Assembly (NCBI RefSeq): GCF_034702125.1
Contig: NC_085880.1
Span: 16,916,028 to 16,980,027, forward strand
Reading direction: 5' to 3'
Source of the DNA: Engraulis encrasicolus
Taxonomy: Eukaryota; Chordata; Actinopteri; Clupeiformes; Engraulidae
DNA length: 64,000 nucleotides
Position 1 is the first letter of the stretch, and each line of letters begins with the position of its first letter. Under the pieces are notes generated by a model. That model had not been told where the DNA came from. It was given only the letters and a program-made list of their open reading frames with translations, and made no database searches. The position numbers and the translations under genes were made by a program. Shown one piece after another: positions 53,501 to 60,907 of this stretch.

Positions 53501-56500
53501 TGTGTGGCATGTGTATGTGCGTGTGTGTGTGTGTGCTTCTCTGTCTGTGCGCGTGTGCCTCTGCCTCTCTTACCTGCAGCCTGAGCCTGCTCCCAAGGTT
53601 CCGGAAGAGCCCGAGGAGAAGCCTGTGGTGGTGGAGGCGGAGCCTGTGAAGGACACTAAAGACACCACCAGCCTGCACAAGTCTCACCTCTTCGATCTCA
53701 ATTGCAAGATATGCACTGGTAAGAGGCGGTCTTATTGTACTGGTAAGAGGCGGTCTTATTGTACTGGTGAGAGGCACTCTTATTTTACTGGTAAGAAGCA
53801 GCTTTATTGCATTGGTAAGAGTCTGTATTCATAGGCAGTTTTTGCATTGGGCAAGGTCTGTTAATTGCCCAGGGACTCATCGTAGGATTACAGCATTTCT
53901 GTTTTCGATTTCGAGTATTACTTAATAACTTGAGGGGTGCCTCAAAATGTTTCTTTGCCCAGGGCCTCAGATTTCATAAAAGCACCCCTGTTAGTCTTAT
54001 TGCTCTGGTAAGAGACAGATTTCTTATGATATAAGGCAGCCTTAGTGCACAGGTCATGATACAGCATGAAGCAGCCTTACTGCACAGGCCATGTCTCCGG
54101 CTTGGCATTTCTAATTTGTGAGTGAGAACATTTGTGAGAGCTAATGATATATGCAATATCTATTAGTGATAACTAATTGGTTGCCCTTATTGTATATTTT
54201 CACACATAACCATGGAGATGGACTCATTAATTGACCAAGCAAACAAACTATACTTTATACGTTTGTATCTGGCAAAGCCATTTCTCCTACCACTCTGTTT
54301 AGTGACTGACCTCATTCAAACAAGTGACTCAGACGCTTAGGAAAAATGGCTTTGCTTATGAAGACTGCAAGATTGACCGTGTGAGTGAGAGAGCCATGTC
54401 TTCTTCCCGTGGTGTAAATATGCCTGAGCCGCGTGGTAGTTGTCTGTCGGTTTGTGGTGCTAATATGCTCGTTAGCAAGCCATCACGGCTGGCAGTAGCT
54501 GCAATGAGGGCCGCTGACAGCTTTGGCTGGGCCCAGGACAAAGTAATCTGAAAGGGACCCCCACCCAATACACACAAGGTAGGCTAATAAGAACTGAATT
54601 CTGGGCCCCCTCTGTCCCTGGGCCCGGGACAGCTGTCCCCTTTGTCCCCCCTTGTCTGCTACACTGGCTGCGATGAATGAATGGCACTCATTCAGCACGT
54701 CTGCTACCTCTCCAGGGAGACGAGACGTGAGAAGATGAAGTGTTAATGACTAAAGGGGCGGCTGCATATAATAATGACGTGCCAACACTTATCTTATATG
54801 GATTTCGTTTTCCGTTCCTGTGAGTTCATATTGGCTCCTGTGGAAAAAAGCAATGCAAGGTTACAAGGCTGCTAAAGCGTTAATGTATGTTTATTCATCC
54901 AAACCGAGGCAAGATATGCCCTAGTGTCATAGGTGCTATAAATATTAGCCTAATTGCTATATTAGCCCAAGTGCTATAAATATTAGCCCAAATGCCATGA
55001 ACATGTGTTTTTTTCTCCATTGTATGTATGATCAGTTGACTGTTGTCATCTGCCCAAGTATCTTGAACAAGTTTATATTATAAAAGATGTCATGGATTTT
55101 CTTTGGTATTGATAAGCTACCGTAATTTTTCATTTTAGACCTAGTCAAACCTTCATCACAACACAACTATTGAGTGAACGTGATTTTACTTTTCGTTCAG
55201 TTTCTTCATAATAACTTCTCTTCTCTTTCAGGGCGTATGGCCCCACCTGTGGAGGAGCCTGCCACAAAGGTAGTGAAAGTGGCCACCACTGTTACTAAAC
55301 GGCCGTCAGCCTCCGAACTCGAGCCTACTCGCGCCCCTTCGCCGGACATAGCGGACGAGCTCGATGCTTTAGAAGGCAGCCTCATGACCTCTGGAATATA
55401 TTCCAGTTTTGATGGACGGTAAGACGGCTATCTGGAGTGGTGAGAATGATAATGGAGGAATGGTCTTGTGTTGCGGTGCACTGCACTCCATTGTACTGTA
55501 TACTGAAGACTATAGTGTTCTTGCAGGTCTGAAACCTCAAGTGGAAAAGATGATCCCTCCACTTTTCTTGCCAACTTGGAAAGCTTGTGGAACGGTTTTG
55601 TTGATATGGCTGCTGTGGCAAAGCTCTTAACAAAAGCCTATCCCGTCTCAGGAACTTTAGATCATCTAACGGAGGTAAATGGGCAATGTAACATATAACC
55701 TTGTTATTTATTTACATCAATAGCTTTTTGGAAAAACATTTTGTAAGTTTTACTTTCATGGTGAGTAATGTTTTTGTAAAACACCACTGATATATTTTTT
55801 TTTCCCCCTCACCAGGATCTGCCAGAAAACATCCAAGTTGGTGGTCGAATTTCACCACAAATAGTTTGGGATTATGTTGAAAAAATCCGGGCCTCTGGAA
55901 CAAAAGTAGGCATGAATTAGAAGCTGTTTTTCCTTCACTGTGTACACAGAATCCTTACAGACGTGATTTTTACAACTGCCATCTCATCTGTCTTCCCAAC
56001 CAGGAGCTGTGTGTGATACGCTTCACCCCAGAGACGGAAGAAGATGAGATATCATACACTCTGCTCTACGCCTACTTCAGCAGTCGCCGGAGATATGGAG
56101 TGGTTGCTAATAACCGAAAGCAAGTTAAAGACATGTATCTCATCCCCTTGGGCTCAACTGAGAAAATCCCCCACCAGATAGTACCTTTTGACGGCCCAGG
56201 TTCGTAAACCCATTTGGGAAATACAATAGATATGAAGTTCATTTACATGGACGTAGCACTGATATGAGTTGCTGTGAATTTTAATGTCGTTGCATAGCGA
56301 TTCATAATTCTAAAGACTAAAAGACGAGGGATTTAAGTCATTTGTCTTTTTTGTTATCTGCCTTGTATTCCTGCAGGATTAGAGACCAATCGGCCTAATC
56401 TCCTGCTGGGTCTCATCATCCGGCAGCGTCCCAAGAGAGACTATGGTGCTATCCTCCCCATGCCCCCCAGCAGCAGTGACGCCGTCTTGCCAAAGGCTGA

Positions 56501-58577
56501 AAAGACGTCAGATCCTGTCATCGTGCCTGTGAAAGTTCGGGATGAGGAAAACCACTTCATGAGCTCTTTGAAAGCTCCCATAGGAAAGGAGGCCCCGACA
56601 TTTAATCTGCCCGCGTCTGGCGATCCGTCGGGGAACGAGCCCATTGATACTGAGGACTCGTCCGCAGACTTTGGTCTGTCTGATCCATCGAAACCGTTGC
56701 GCTTCCTCCCTGGCGTGCTCGCGTCATCCTCCTCAGCGAAGCAAGCAAGCAAAGCCGCTGCAGATGTGGAAGAAGCAAGCAAAGAGCCGAGCACCACAGG
56801 ACACCAAGCCCCCATCACGAGTGACCCAAGAACTCTGGGAGGCTCAGCCAAACCTGCGACTCCCACAAGTCTGAATCGATTCATCATCAAAAAGAAAGAT
56901 TCTAAACTTGTCAAAGTGGAAGCAGGGTCATCTAGTGAGACGTTGAAATCTGATGCAAAACCGGTCAAGAAGGAATCGCCTCCATCCGGAGACTCTAAGA
57001 ACTTTCCATCCAGTACAGAACCTGCAAAGAAAGAGTCTCGTTCGCCCAGTCCGACTGAAAAGTGTGCTGCCATTTCAGAATCTGCCAAGGAAACAGATTT
57101 ATCAACTCATTCTGAAAAGTCAATTGCTGATTCTGAGAAGTCAATTGCTGATTCTGAGAAGTCAATTGCTGATTCTAAATCAGTGAAGTCAGAAGCTGCA
57201 GTCAGTATTGCAGAAACTTCATCAAGCCCGCTTCCAAGTGCTACTAATACATCAAGCAAGTCACTGCTGATGTCTATGAAAGACAAACCGGCAGGAATTT
57301 CAACTGAGGCATTCCTAGCTGGCCTGTCCACGCCTGACACTAGCCTTCAACTACCCGCCACATCGGACTCATTAATGAAAGAGGATTCTCTGATTGGCCC
57401 AGATGTCCCGGATGAACCTCCTAAACCGGACTCCACAACCGCTGCCGTGCTGGACTCCACTGCAGAGGAGATTAAAGGTTTTGCCAGTCCCACAACTAGT
57501 CCAGAACCAAATGATGCCAAGACATTAACTGGGCTGAAGGATGCAGCTCCAGAACATATGGATATGAAGGATCCAAGAGTGCCGGACCAGTCAAAAGATG
57601 TCATGCGTGGGGGCTCCCTCTCGGCGGCGTCAATGCCTTCCTCCTCAGATCCATCTTTAAACGACTACAGACCCATGACCGACATCCAAAGCATCAAGAC
57701 CATTTCATCCAACTGCAAGAGCAAAGACTCCCTGATGTCTTCCCGGCCGCCTATGCTCAACACTCCCCCTCCTAAGCTGTTTCATTCCCCTGCCCCTCCG
57801 TTCACTCGTCCCCGTGCCCCAGGTCTCCACGATGCCCCCTTTCGCCACGGCCCCCCACCACCGATGCCAAACTACCCCACCCCGAGCAATCCGCCACCCT
57901 TCCTGTCAGTGCCGCCACCGATGGCTCCAAACATGGGCTTCCCGACGCCGCCTCCTCCCATGATGTTTTCCCCAGGTCCTCTTCCGTCTCCTTCCTGGAC
58001 TCCGCCTCCAGTGGGTCCTCCTGCTCTCCCGGCCGGCTTTCCCCCACCCCCCCTGGGCATGCTTCCTCCTCCTCGCCCACCAATATCGTTTGGGAATCAA
58101 GGCTTTGCCGATCCCGTGCCGCTTCCTCACGTCTCGCCGAAGGAGAAGGGACCGGAGCCACAGCGCTACCACGACCCCTGGGAGAGGCCGCGCCAGCACC
58201 CGGAGGACGCCTCCGGGCACAAGAAGAGCGACACACATCACAGCCGGCCGCGGCACCACAGCGAGTCCCGGCATGAGAAGAAGAGCCGGCGGCACGATCG
58301 GGATTACGAGCGGAAGCGCGAGCGTCGCAGCAGGAGTAAAAGCAGGAGCAGGAGCCGCAGCCGCAGTCGGAGTTACAGCAGGAGTCGCAGCCGCAGCAGG
58401 AGCAAGAGTATAGAACGACGCCACAAGGACCGCAAGCACTCCAAGGACCGTCACTCGGAGAAGCGGAAAGACCGGCACCATCACGGGGAGGACTCGAGCG
58501 GCCGTCACAAGGACAAAGACAGGGACAAACACAGACATGAAAAGAAAAAGAAGAGGTCAAAAGACAGACATTCTTGA
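39749..58577 (+). CDS. phf3: PHD finger protein 3, Pol II CTD reader (16 coding exons)
   Basis: Coding exons: 39749-39974, 40283-40420, 41721-42679, 44600-45186, 49161-49533, 50265-50325, 50497-50611, 51494-51650, 51825-51941, 53129-53263, 53580-53718, 55232-55418, 55527-55674, 55816-55905, 56004-56199 and 56377-58577. They sum to 5829 nt, i.e. 1942 residues plus stop (human about 2040), with every junction in phase. Domains: conserved N-terminus MDVVDPFTHLIPSEQLDDS; RG-rich tract about 90-150; PHD finger 627-677; TFIIS-like central domain about 800-930; HLFDLNCKICTGRMAPP near 990-1007; SPOC about 1075-1227; proline-rich and RS-rich tail. Human PHF3 is nuclear; its SPOC binds Ser2-phosphorylated Pol II CTD and it antagonises TFIIS. 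The start is the ATG matching human MDIVDTF; an in-frame ATG at 39701 would add 16 residues. Confidence 0.93.
40119..40198. repeat. (GT)n microsatellite in PHF3 intron 2
   Basis: About 32 GT units then GCGCGCGTACGT. Confidence 0.95.
40283..40420 (+). CDS. phf3: PHF3 exon 3 (RG-rich)
   Basis: Acceptor TGTGCTTGGCAG, donor AAG|GTAACA. It encodes GDGISVVKRGRGQSTGARLQ and RGGRRGSRGGRGA, an RG/RGG-type tract that continues in the next exon. Confidence 0.85.
40478..40606 (-). mobile_element. tRNA-derived SINE (minus strand)
   Basis: On the minus strand the Pol III B-box GGTTCGATTCC is exact near 40567. The body (GAGGGACAGGAAAGGAGCGGGG on plus) matches the copy at 42729. Confidence 0.65.
40687..40830. 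repeat. Palindromic fish repeat
   Basis: TAGAAAAAGAAGTTGTCCGC and CTTCTACTTTTTCTA edges with CCGCTTTGAAGGTTT inverted inside, around CAACGTTTCGACCCAACAGG. Confidence 0.65.
40831..41060. repeat. Two diverged ~100-bp direct copies
   Basis: GTACAAAGTCTCCCAAAA occurs at 40857 and 40992, followed by similar TGACNGACNGAT text. Confidence 0.5.
41508..41568. repeat. (GT)n microsatellite in PHF3 intron 3
   Basis: About 29 GT units. Confidence 0.95.
41721..42679 (+). CDS. phf3: PHF3 exon 4 (residues 122-441)
   Basis: The acceptor is TTTTTCCTCCACTAG. It continues the RGG tract, then has a compact hydrophobic stretch (residues about 174-213, with YMSPVVLLRRLSVVIGGVRI and ELIPGP) in an otherwise low-complexity exon, followed by Lys/Pro/Ser-rich sequence with SLSLPSLKKVFKAVPKSP. 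The donor AAG|GTGGGT is overlapped by a second GTGAGC 4 nt downstream. Confidence 0.85.
42895..44449. mobile_element. 1.56 kb hAT element, TSD CTTAGCGC
   Basis: The termini are TAGGGTTGTCCCGATC and (reverse) TAGGGACGTCCCGATC. The exact 8-bp duplication CTTAGCGC lies at 42887-42894 and 44450-44457. No transposase frame. It carries another hAT MITE at 43420-43740. Both lie in PHF3 intron 4. Confidence 0.9.
43420..43740. mobile_element. hAT-type MITE nested in the above, TSD CACTAGAT
   Basis: Perfect ends CAGGGGTGCTCAACT and AGTTGAGCACCCCTG (first 13 bp exact). The exact duplication CACTAGAT lies at 43412-43419 and 43741-43748. Confidence 0.92.
44600..45186 (+). CDS. phf3: PHF3 exon 5 (first half of PHD finger)
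   Basis: The acceptor is weak in pyrimidines (ATTATTATTATAAG). It encodes a His/Pro/Ser-rich stretch, a Glu/Lys coiled-coil-like run, RSISVEEPELFIPDNAP (human KSFSLDEPPLFIPDN), an acidic run, and HCGICKKPHSN, the first two zinc ligands (Cys627, Cys630). It ends in phase 2 at AG|GTAGGT. Confidence 0.88.
45474..47174. mobile_element. 1.7 kb TTAA-flanked fold-back element (Kolobok-like ends)
   Basis: TTAA|AGGGACACTCCACC at the left and GGTGGAATGCCCCT|TTAA at the right. TTAA target sites with AGGG ends fit Kolobok-type elements. Arms of about 460 bp (about 45790-46240 and 46440-46935) are inverse copies, including GCCCAATTGGGC and GAAGAAGGTGTAGCAACAC blocks, around a ~200 nt loop. It lies in PHF3 intron 5. 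Confidence 0.75.
47175..48059 (+). other. phf3: PHF3 intron 5, middle part
   Basis: GT repeat at 47342-47362 and a possible reverse SINE fragment at 47999-48060 (CAGTGCTTCAGGATGGTACC...CATGGAGGAAG). Nothing else is recognised. Confidence 0.45.
48060..49022 (+). repeat. Degenerate tandem array of the exon-6 3' splice site
   Basis: About ten units, mostly 60-125 bp, of the form GAGTATTTCACTCCAACACTGG-GTTAC-TGTATTTCCAG-GTTCATGGTGGGCTGTG. The last part is the acceptor and first 17 nt of PHF3 exon 6. Exon-like segments start at about 48085, 48480, 48567, 48675, 48758, 48841, 48919 and 48983, with weaker ones near 48255 and 48356. Those at 48085 and 48919 match the exon exactly over 17 and 19 nt. 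Confidence 0.85.
49161..49533 (+). CDS. phf3: PHF3 exon 6 (second half of PHD finger)
   Basis: It encodes FMVGCGRCDDWFHGDCVGL and EYVCLRCC (ligands Cys642, Cys645, His650, Cys653, Cys673, Cys676, completing C4HC3), then a low-complexity Thr and His-rich tail. The family PHD is atypical and its histone binding is not certain. The real acceptor GTGTGTTCAG is the last of an array of look-alikes. The donor is AAG|GTAAGA. Confidence 0.92.
49534..50264 (+). other. phf3: PHF3 intron 6
   Basis: AT-rich, no element with clear ends. Confidence 0.5.
50265..50325 (+). CDS. phf3: PHF3 exon 7
   Basis: A 61-nt exon encoding DSTHSERRHSSESKDATYKP, a Ser/Lys-rich linker before the TFIIS-like domain. Flanked by ATCCACAG and G|GTAACG. 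It is supported mainly by phase continuity. Confidence 0.7.
50497..50611 (+). CDS. phf3: PHF3 exon 8 (start of TFIIS-like domain)
   Basis: It encodes QPSTDQIRRNVRHTLKDILH, matching human ADQIRQSVRHSLKDIL. Acceptor CCCGTATAG, donor AG|GTAAGT. Confidence 0.9.
50730..51096. mobile_element. TTAA-flanked MITE (Kolobok-like ends)
   Basis: TTAA|AGGGACACTGT and ACAGTGTCCCT|TTAA. Non-coding, in PHF3 intron 8. It shares AGGGACACT ends with the element at 45474. Confidence 0.82.
51115..51404. mobile_element. Palindromic MITE, GGTAACACTTAA ends
   Basis: The two halves are near-complete inverse copies. The flanks GTGAAGAT and GTGAAGAC suggest an 8-bp target duplication. Confidence 0.8.
51494..51650 (+). 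CDS. phf3: PHF3 exon 9 (TFIIS-like domain)
   Basis: It encodes SEVSKKIERELHAFFQGTDS and KYKSKYRSLTFNLKDTKNN, the helical core of the TFIIS middle domain. Donor AAT|GTAAGC. Confidence 0.93.
51825..51941 (+). CDS. phf3: PHF3 exon 10 (TFIIS-like domain)
   Basis: It encodes VLFKRVLQGEISPGDLIRMS, PEELASKELAAWRQRENRH, highly conserved with human. The last ~36 nt and the donor are duplicated downstream. Confidence 0.93.
51905..52345 (+). repeat. Tandem duplication of the exon-10 end and intron start
   Basis: The segment beginning in exon 10 (GCGTGGAGGCAACGGGAAAA with donor CAC|GTAAGC) and about 180 bp of intron recurs 220 bp downstream (pseudo-exon 52127-52161, donor at 52162). A third, worn copy (GGGAAAATGAACATGTAAG, near 52322) follows. 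Confidence 0.9.
52346..52949 (+). other. phf3: PHF3 intron 10, middle part
   Basis: No recognised element. Confidence 0.45.
52950..53128 (+). repeat. Repeated CTCCTCCTGTCTGCAG block before exon 11
   Basis: The exon-11 acceptor context TCCTCC(C/T)GTCTGCAG|GCC occurs at 52955-52971 as a near-exact decoy, and again without AG at about 53038-53060 (CCTGTCTGCTAAG). Between them lie AATGTAATG repeats. (CTC)n stands immediately before the true site. Confidence 0.75.
53129..53263 (+). CDS. phf3: PHF3 exon 11
   Basis: It encodes AIEMIEKEQREVERRPITKI and THKGEIEIE, nearly identical to human, then NQNQEPLKAPDAMELE. Donor GAG|GTGAGT. Confidence 0.93.
53264..53579 (+). other. phf3: PHF3 intron 11
   Basis: TTAATTA-rich unique sequence followed by GT-rich sequence. 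Acceptor CTCTTACCTGCAG. Confidence 0.6.
53580..53718 (+). CDS. phf3: PHF3 exon 12
   Basis: It encodes a Pro/Glu-rich linker and TTSLHKSHLFDLNCKICTG. The Cys pair belongs to the conserved HLFDLNCKICTGRMAPP motif completed by exon 13. The donor is the first of five tandem GTAAG/GTGAG sites. Confidence 0.9.
53719..53834 (+). repeat. 24-nt tandem array of exon-12 donor sites
   Basis: Donors G|GT at 53719, 53743, 53767, 53791 and 53815, each followed by AAGAGG, AAGAGG, GAGAGG, AAGAAG or AAGAGT. The 24-nt unit leaves the frame open (GKRRSYCT, GKRRSYCT, GERHSYFT, GKKQLYCI) until TAG at 53832-53834. A further related site is at 54008. Confidence 0.93.
54507..54667. mobile_element. Short hAT-type MITE related to 24076-25509
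   Basis: AGGGCCGCTGACAGCTTTGG start; flanks CTGCAATG (54499-54506) and CTGCGATG (54668-54675). In PHF3 intron 12. Confidence 0.7.
54676..55231 (+). other. phf3: PHF3 intron 12, 3' part
   Basis: Unique-looking AT-rich DNA with a TATTAGCC(T/C)AA(T/G)TGCTATA short repeat at 54938-54998. No exon. Confidence 0.45.
55232..55418 (+). CDS. phf3: PHF3 exon 13
   Basis: It encodes RMAPPVEEPATKVVKVATTV and a Ser/Glu/Asp-rich linker ending SGIYSSFDG. Donor G|GTAAGA, phase 2. Confidence 0.9.
55527..55674 (+). CDS. phf3: PHF3 exon 14 (start of SPOC domain)
   Basis: It encodes STFLANLESLWNGFVDMAAV and AKLLTKAYPVSG, the first strand and helix of the SPOC fold (human FLARLNFIWKGFINMPSVAK). Confidence 0.92.
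55816..55905 (+). CDS. phf3: PHF3 exon 15 (SPOC)
   Basis: It encodes DLPENIQVGGRISPQIVWDY and VEKIRASGTK. The GGRISP Arg lies in the basic surface that in human PHF3 contacts phosphoserine. Confidence 0.93.
56004..56199 (+). CDS. phf3: PHF3 exon 16 (SPOC)
   Basis: It encodes ELCVIRFTPETEEDEISYTL, LYAYFSSRRRYGVVANN and VKDMYLIPLGSTEKIPH. Very close to human. Donor CAG|GTTCGT is non-optimal. Confidence 0.93.
56377..58577 (+). CDS. phf3: PHF3 exon 17 (end of SPOC, C-terminal tail)
   Basis: It begins with GLETNRPNLLLGLIIRQR, the last SPOC strand. KPLRFLPGVL and STEAFLAGLS are short motifs shared with human. Three exact-frame 21-nt repeats encode EKSIADS (57114-57176). A proline/methionine-rich region (about 57760-58090) is followed by SPKEKGPEPQRYHDPWERPR and an Arg/Ser then Arg/Asp/His/Lys-rich tail. 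Stop TGA 58575-58577. The tail is of the type found in nuclear-speckle proteins. Confidence 0.93.
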
Positions 58578-59125
58578 GTTTGTTTTTTTACACACACAAG
58601 CAAAAAACTATACAAAAGAAAACATTTGCTTCAATGCCTTTTTTCCTTACAAAAGCTTGTTTTTATTTTTCAGTACCATAGATAAAATGTCTGTAGAATT
58701 ATTATTGATGTCCAAATGTGCAGCTTTTTTCTTAAAAAAAAAAAAAAAGACTCTTTGGGAGGGGAAACAAAAAAAAGAACACTTTGGTTGTGTTTTTAAT
58801 TCAGAGGGAAATGAAAAGGTTCATTTTTAATGGTTTTGCTTGCACTGACAACACACACAGCAGTCATTGCTCATATCTATGAAACAGTCAATAAGAACAT
58901 TTTTTACTCTGCATGATTTAAATTCCAGTCCCATCAACCTCTCTGCTGTTATTTCTCCTCTCCTGTATTTTTTTTAAATGTCCTTTTCCATCTCCCTCCC
59001 CCTGTACCTATATTGCCCCCTGTTTGTTTTAAGGTAATTATTGTCTTTGTACATTTTGGCTCGTCATGCACATTATAAATCAAGTGTGCACCCAGCACCT
59101 TGTGTTTCTGTGTACAGTTCATAAT

Positions 59126-59131
59126 AATAAA
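59126..59131 (+). terminator. phf3: PHF3 poly(A) signal
   Basis: AATAAA, the best signal within 600 nt of the stop, followed by T/GT-rich DNA. The matching minus-strand AATAAA lies 8 nt away at 59140-59145. Confidence 0.7.
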
Positions 59132-59139
59132 GCTAGGCT

Positions 59140-59145
59140 TTTATT
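59140..59145 (-). terminator. eys: Candidate EYS poly(A) signal
   Basis: TTTATT on plus, i.e. AATAAA on minus, about 570 nt past the EYS stop. It is the only canonical minus-strand hexamer I find between 59146 and 59711. Confidence 0.5.
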
Positions 59146-59711
59146 GTTCATAAAAAAATGATTGTGAAAAATACATTTTATCTAGCGACTAACTCCAGTG
59201 TTTATAATAAGGACTGAGAGAACTTAACCCATGACATATAGAAAACAATAAATAATGATACATGTGCTATCATTACAAATGCTTTTTTTGACATCAGTAC
59301 TGTTTCTATATTTTAACTTGGTGTGAACAGAAGCAAAGACTGCTACCGCAAGTCTGGGCATGAAAATGAAGAGAGGATGACAGCACCATCATGTACTCAA
59401 TTCAAGGAAACCTATGGCCAATTACAGGATCAACGCTTATATCAAATTAGGACTACAACTTTCAATTAGTAATAATAATAAATAAATTATACACACTAGA
59501 TGCTAAAGTTAGAGGCATATTGTGCAGTAGTCTAACAACCGATTTCTAAGACAAAAGAAAAGAAACTGTACAGTACTGTGAGTCAGAGTAAAAAAAAAGA
59601 AACTATAAATGAGTAAAAGATCTGAATGAATCTCTATTCTATCGTTTGGGGAAAACAAGCTCCAAAAATAAAAATATGAGTAGTAGTATTAAGTTATAAA
59701 TATTTAATTAG
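59146..59711 (-). other. eys: EYS 3' UTR (predicted)
   Basis: AT-rich sequence after the EYS stop codon. No other feature. Confidence 0.5.
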
Positions 59712-60907
59712 CTAATCTTCTCCCTTGTAAACATTGAAGCCCTCATAACTTTGTAGAAACTGCAGCTTTCTAGCATCTTGGAATAAAACCACATCTTTAA
59801 TGCTACCCTGAAACCCTGAAGAAAACAGACCAGATGTTATGGCTGACACGTCTCGGTTGAGCTCAAAGCCTCCAAAATAATAAACGCCGTCGTGATTTAT
59901 GGCAACGTAGCGCTCGAAGGGATCCACGTCCTCAAAGAGGACCGTCTCGCCATCCAGGAGCACCTGGATCAGGGTCCTGTTGTGGATGAGAGTGACGTGA
60001 TGCCAGGTGTTGCAGCACAGGCTGGCGTTTGGGTAGAGGAGCGGTACGGGGATCCTCTCTCCCAGGTTGATGGCGATCTGGAGGTGGCCGTCTCTGAGCC
60101 CCAAGGCCAGGTAGTCGTCGTCCTCCCGCTGCGCCCGGCCCATCCACACCATCACGCCGTCCTCGCGGCCGCTGCTGAAGTTGAGGGATATCTGGGTGTA
60201 CTTGAGGTTGCGTTGGTAGTACTGCGGGTCTCTGTACTTCAGGTAGGAGTTGCCCACGAACCTTACGGCGTCCATGGTGACGGGCGCGTCGCAGTACGGC
60301 CCGCTCCAGCCGAGCGAGCACATGCAGGTGTAGGAGCGGCCGGTGGCGTTGGCGACGCAGAGGGAGCCGTGACGACACTGGTTGCCAACGCAGAACACGG
60401 ACTGCTCGCACCTAGGGCCCGTCCAGTTGGACAGGCACGCACAGGTGAATGAGGTGGCGCCAACAGGGCGGCAGAATCCGCCGTTTTGGCAGACTTTGTA
60501 CCCACAACCCGTTCCATCCCAGTCGCCGATGTTGGCACCGCCCGTCGCCCCCTTTTCGCTGAGGTCAAGGTCATGTCCGTTGACGACGACCTCCCTGATA
60601 CAGCCGGTGAAGCCGCTCGGTTCATTCTCCACCGCGCTGGCAGAGACGGCACTCAGGTCCGACACCCCTCCCACAAAGATGTCTGTGGACACGTCGAGGG
60701 TCGTCATGACCTCAGTGTTGTTCCGGGTGACTGCCTGTCCGTCCAGGACGAGGTAGCTGTACGCGCCCTCTCGGCCCGTCTGCAGGCTGTGCCACACGCG
60801 ACCTTTGGCGTCCACCTTGTTTCTGGACCGCAGCGTGAAGGTGCCGTCTCCCAGGTTGTAGCGCAGCTGAACATACCCTGAGGTCAGAGATACGCTCAGG
60901 AAATCCC
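59712..60907 (-). CDS. eys: Eyes shut homolog, terminal coding exon (laminin G-EGF-EGF-laminin G)
   Basis: On the minus strand the acceptor CTTTTTCTCCGCACAG lies at 60908. The exon enters in phase 1 and runs 397 residues to TAG (59712-59714). It encodes the second half of a laminin G domain (DFLSVSLTSGYVQLRYNLGD ... GFTGCIREVVVNG, about residues 1-120), an EGF module with six Cys (GCGYKVCQNGGFC ... CACLSNWTGPRCE, about 133-170), a second EGF module (FCVGNQCRHGSLC ... CMCSLGWSGPYCD, about 172-210) and a complete laminin G domain (about 215-397, with VMVWMGRAQREDDDYLALGL and GGFELNRDVSAI). This is the C-terminal order of EYS, a secreted photoreceptor protein tied to the ciliary axoneme and to retinitis pigmentosa in humans. 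Adjacency and convergent orientation with PHF3 match human 6q12, supporting the name over other LamG/EGF proteins. Confidence 0.9.

Larger units (their letters stand above)
58578..59150 (+). other. phf3: PHF3 3' UTR (predicted)
   Basis: Downstream of the stop to just past the AATAAA at 59126. T-rich with an A13-14 run at 58735. Confidence 0.65.

Noticed and set aside
53719..53834. CRISPR-like short repeats
   Set aside because: Contiguous 24-nt tandem units without spacers in a vertebrate intron.
59892..60881. Plus-strand frames across the EYS exon
   Set aside because: They are antisense shadows of a GC-rich EYS coding exon with clear LamG/EGF homology on the other strand.
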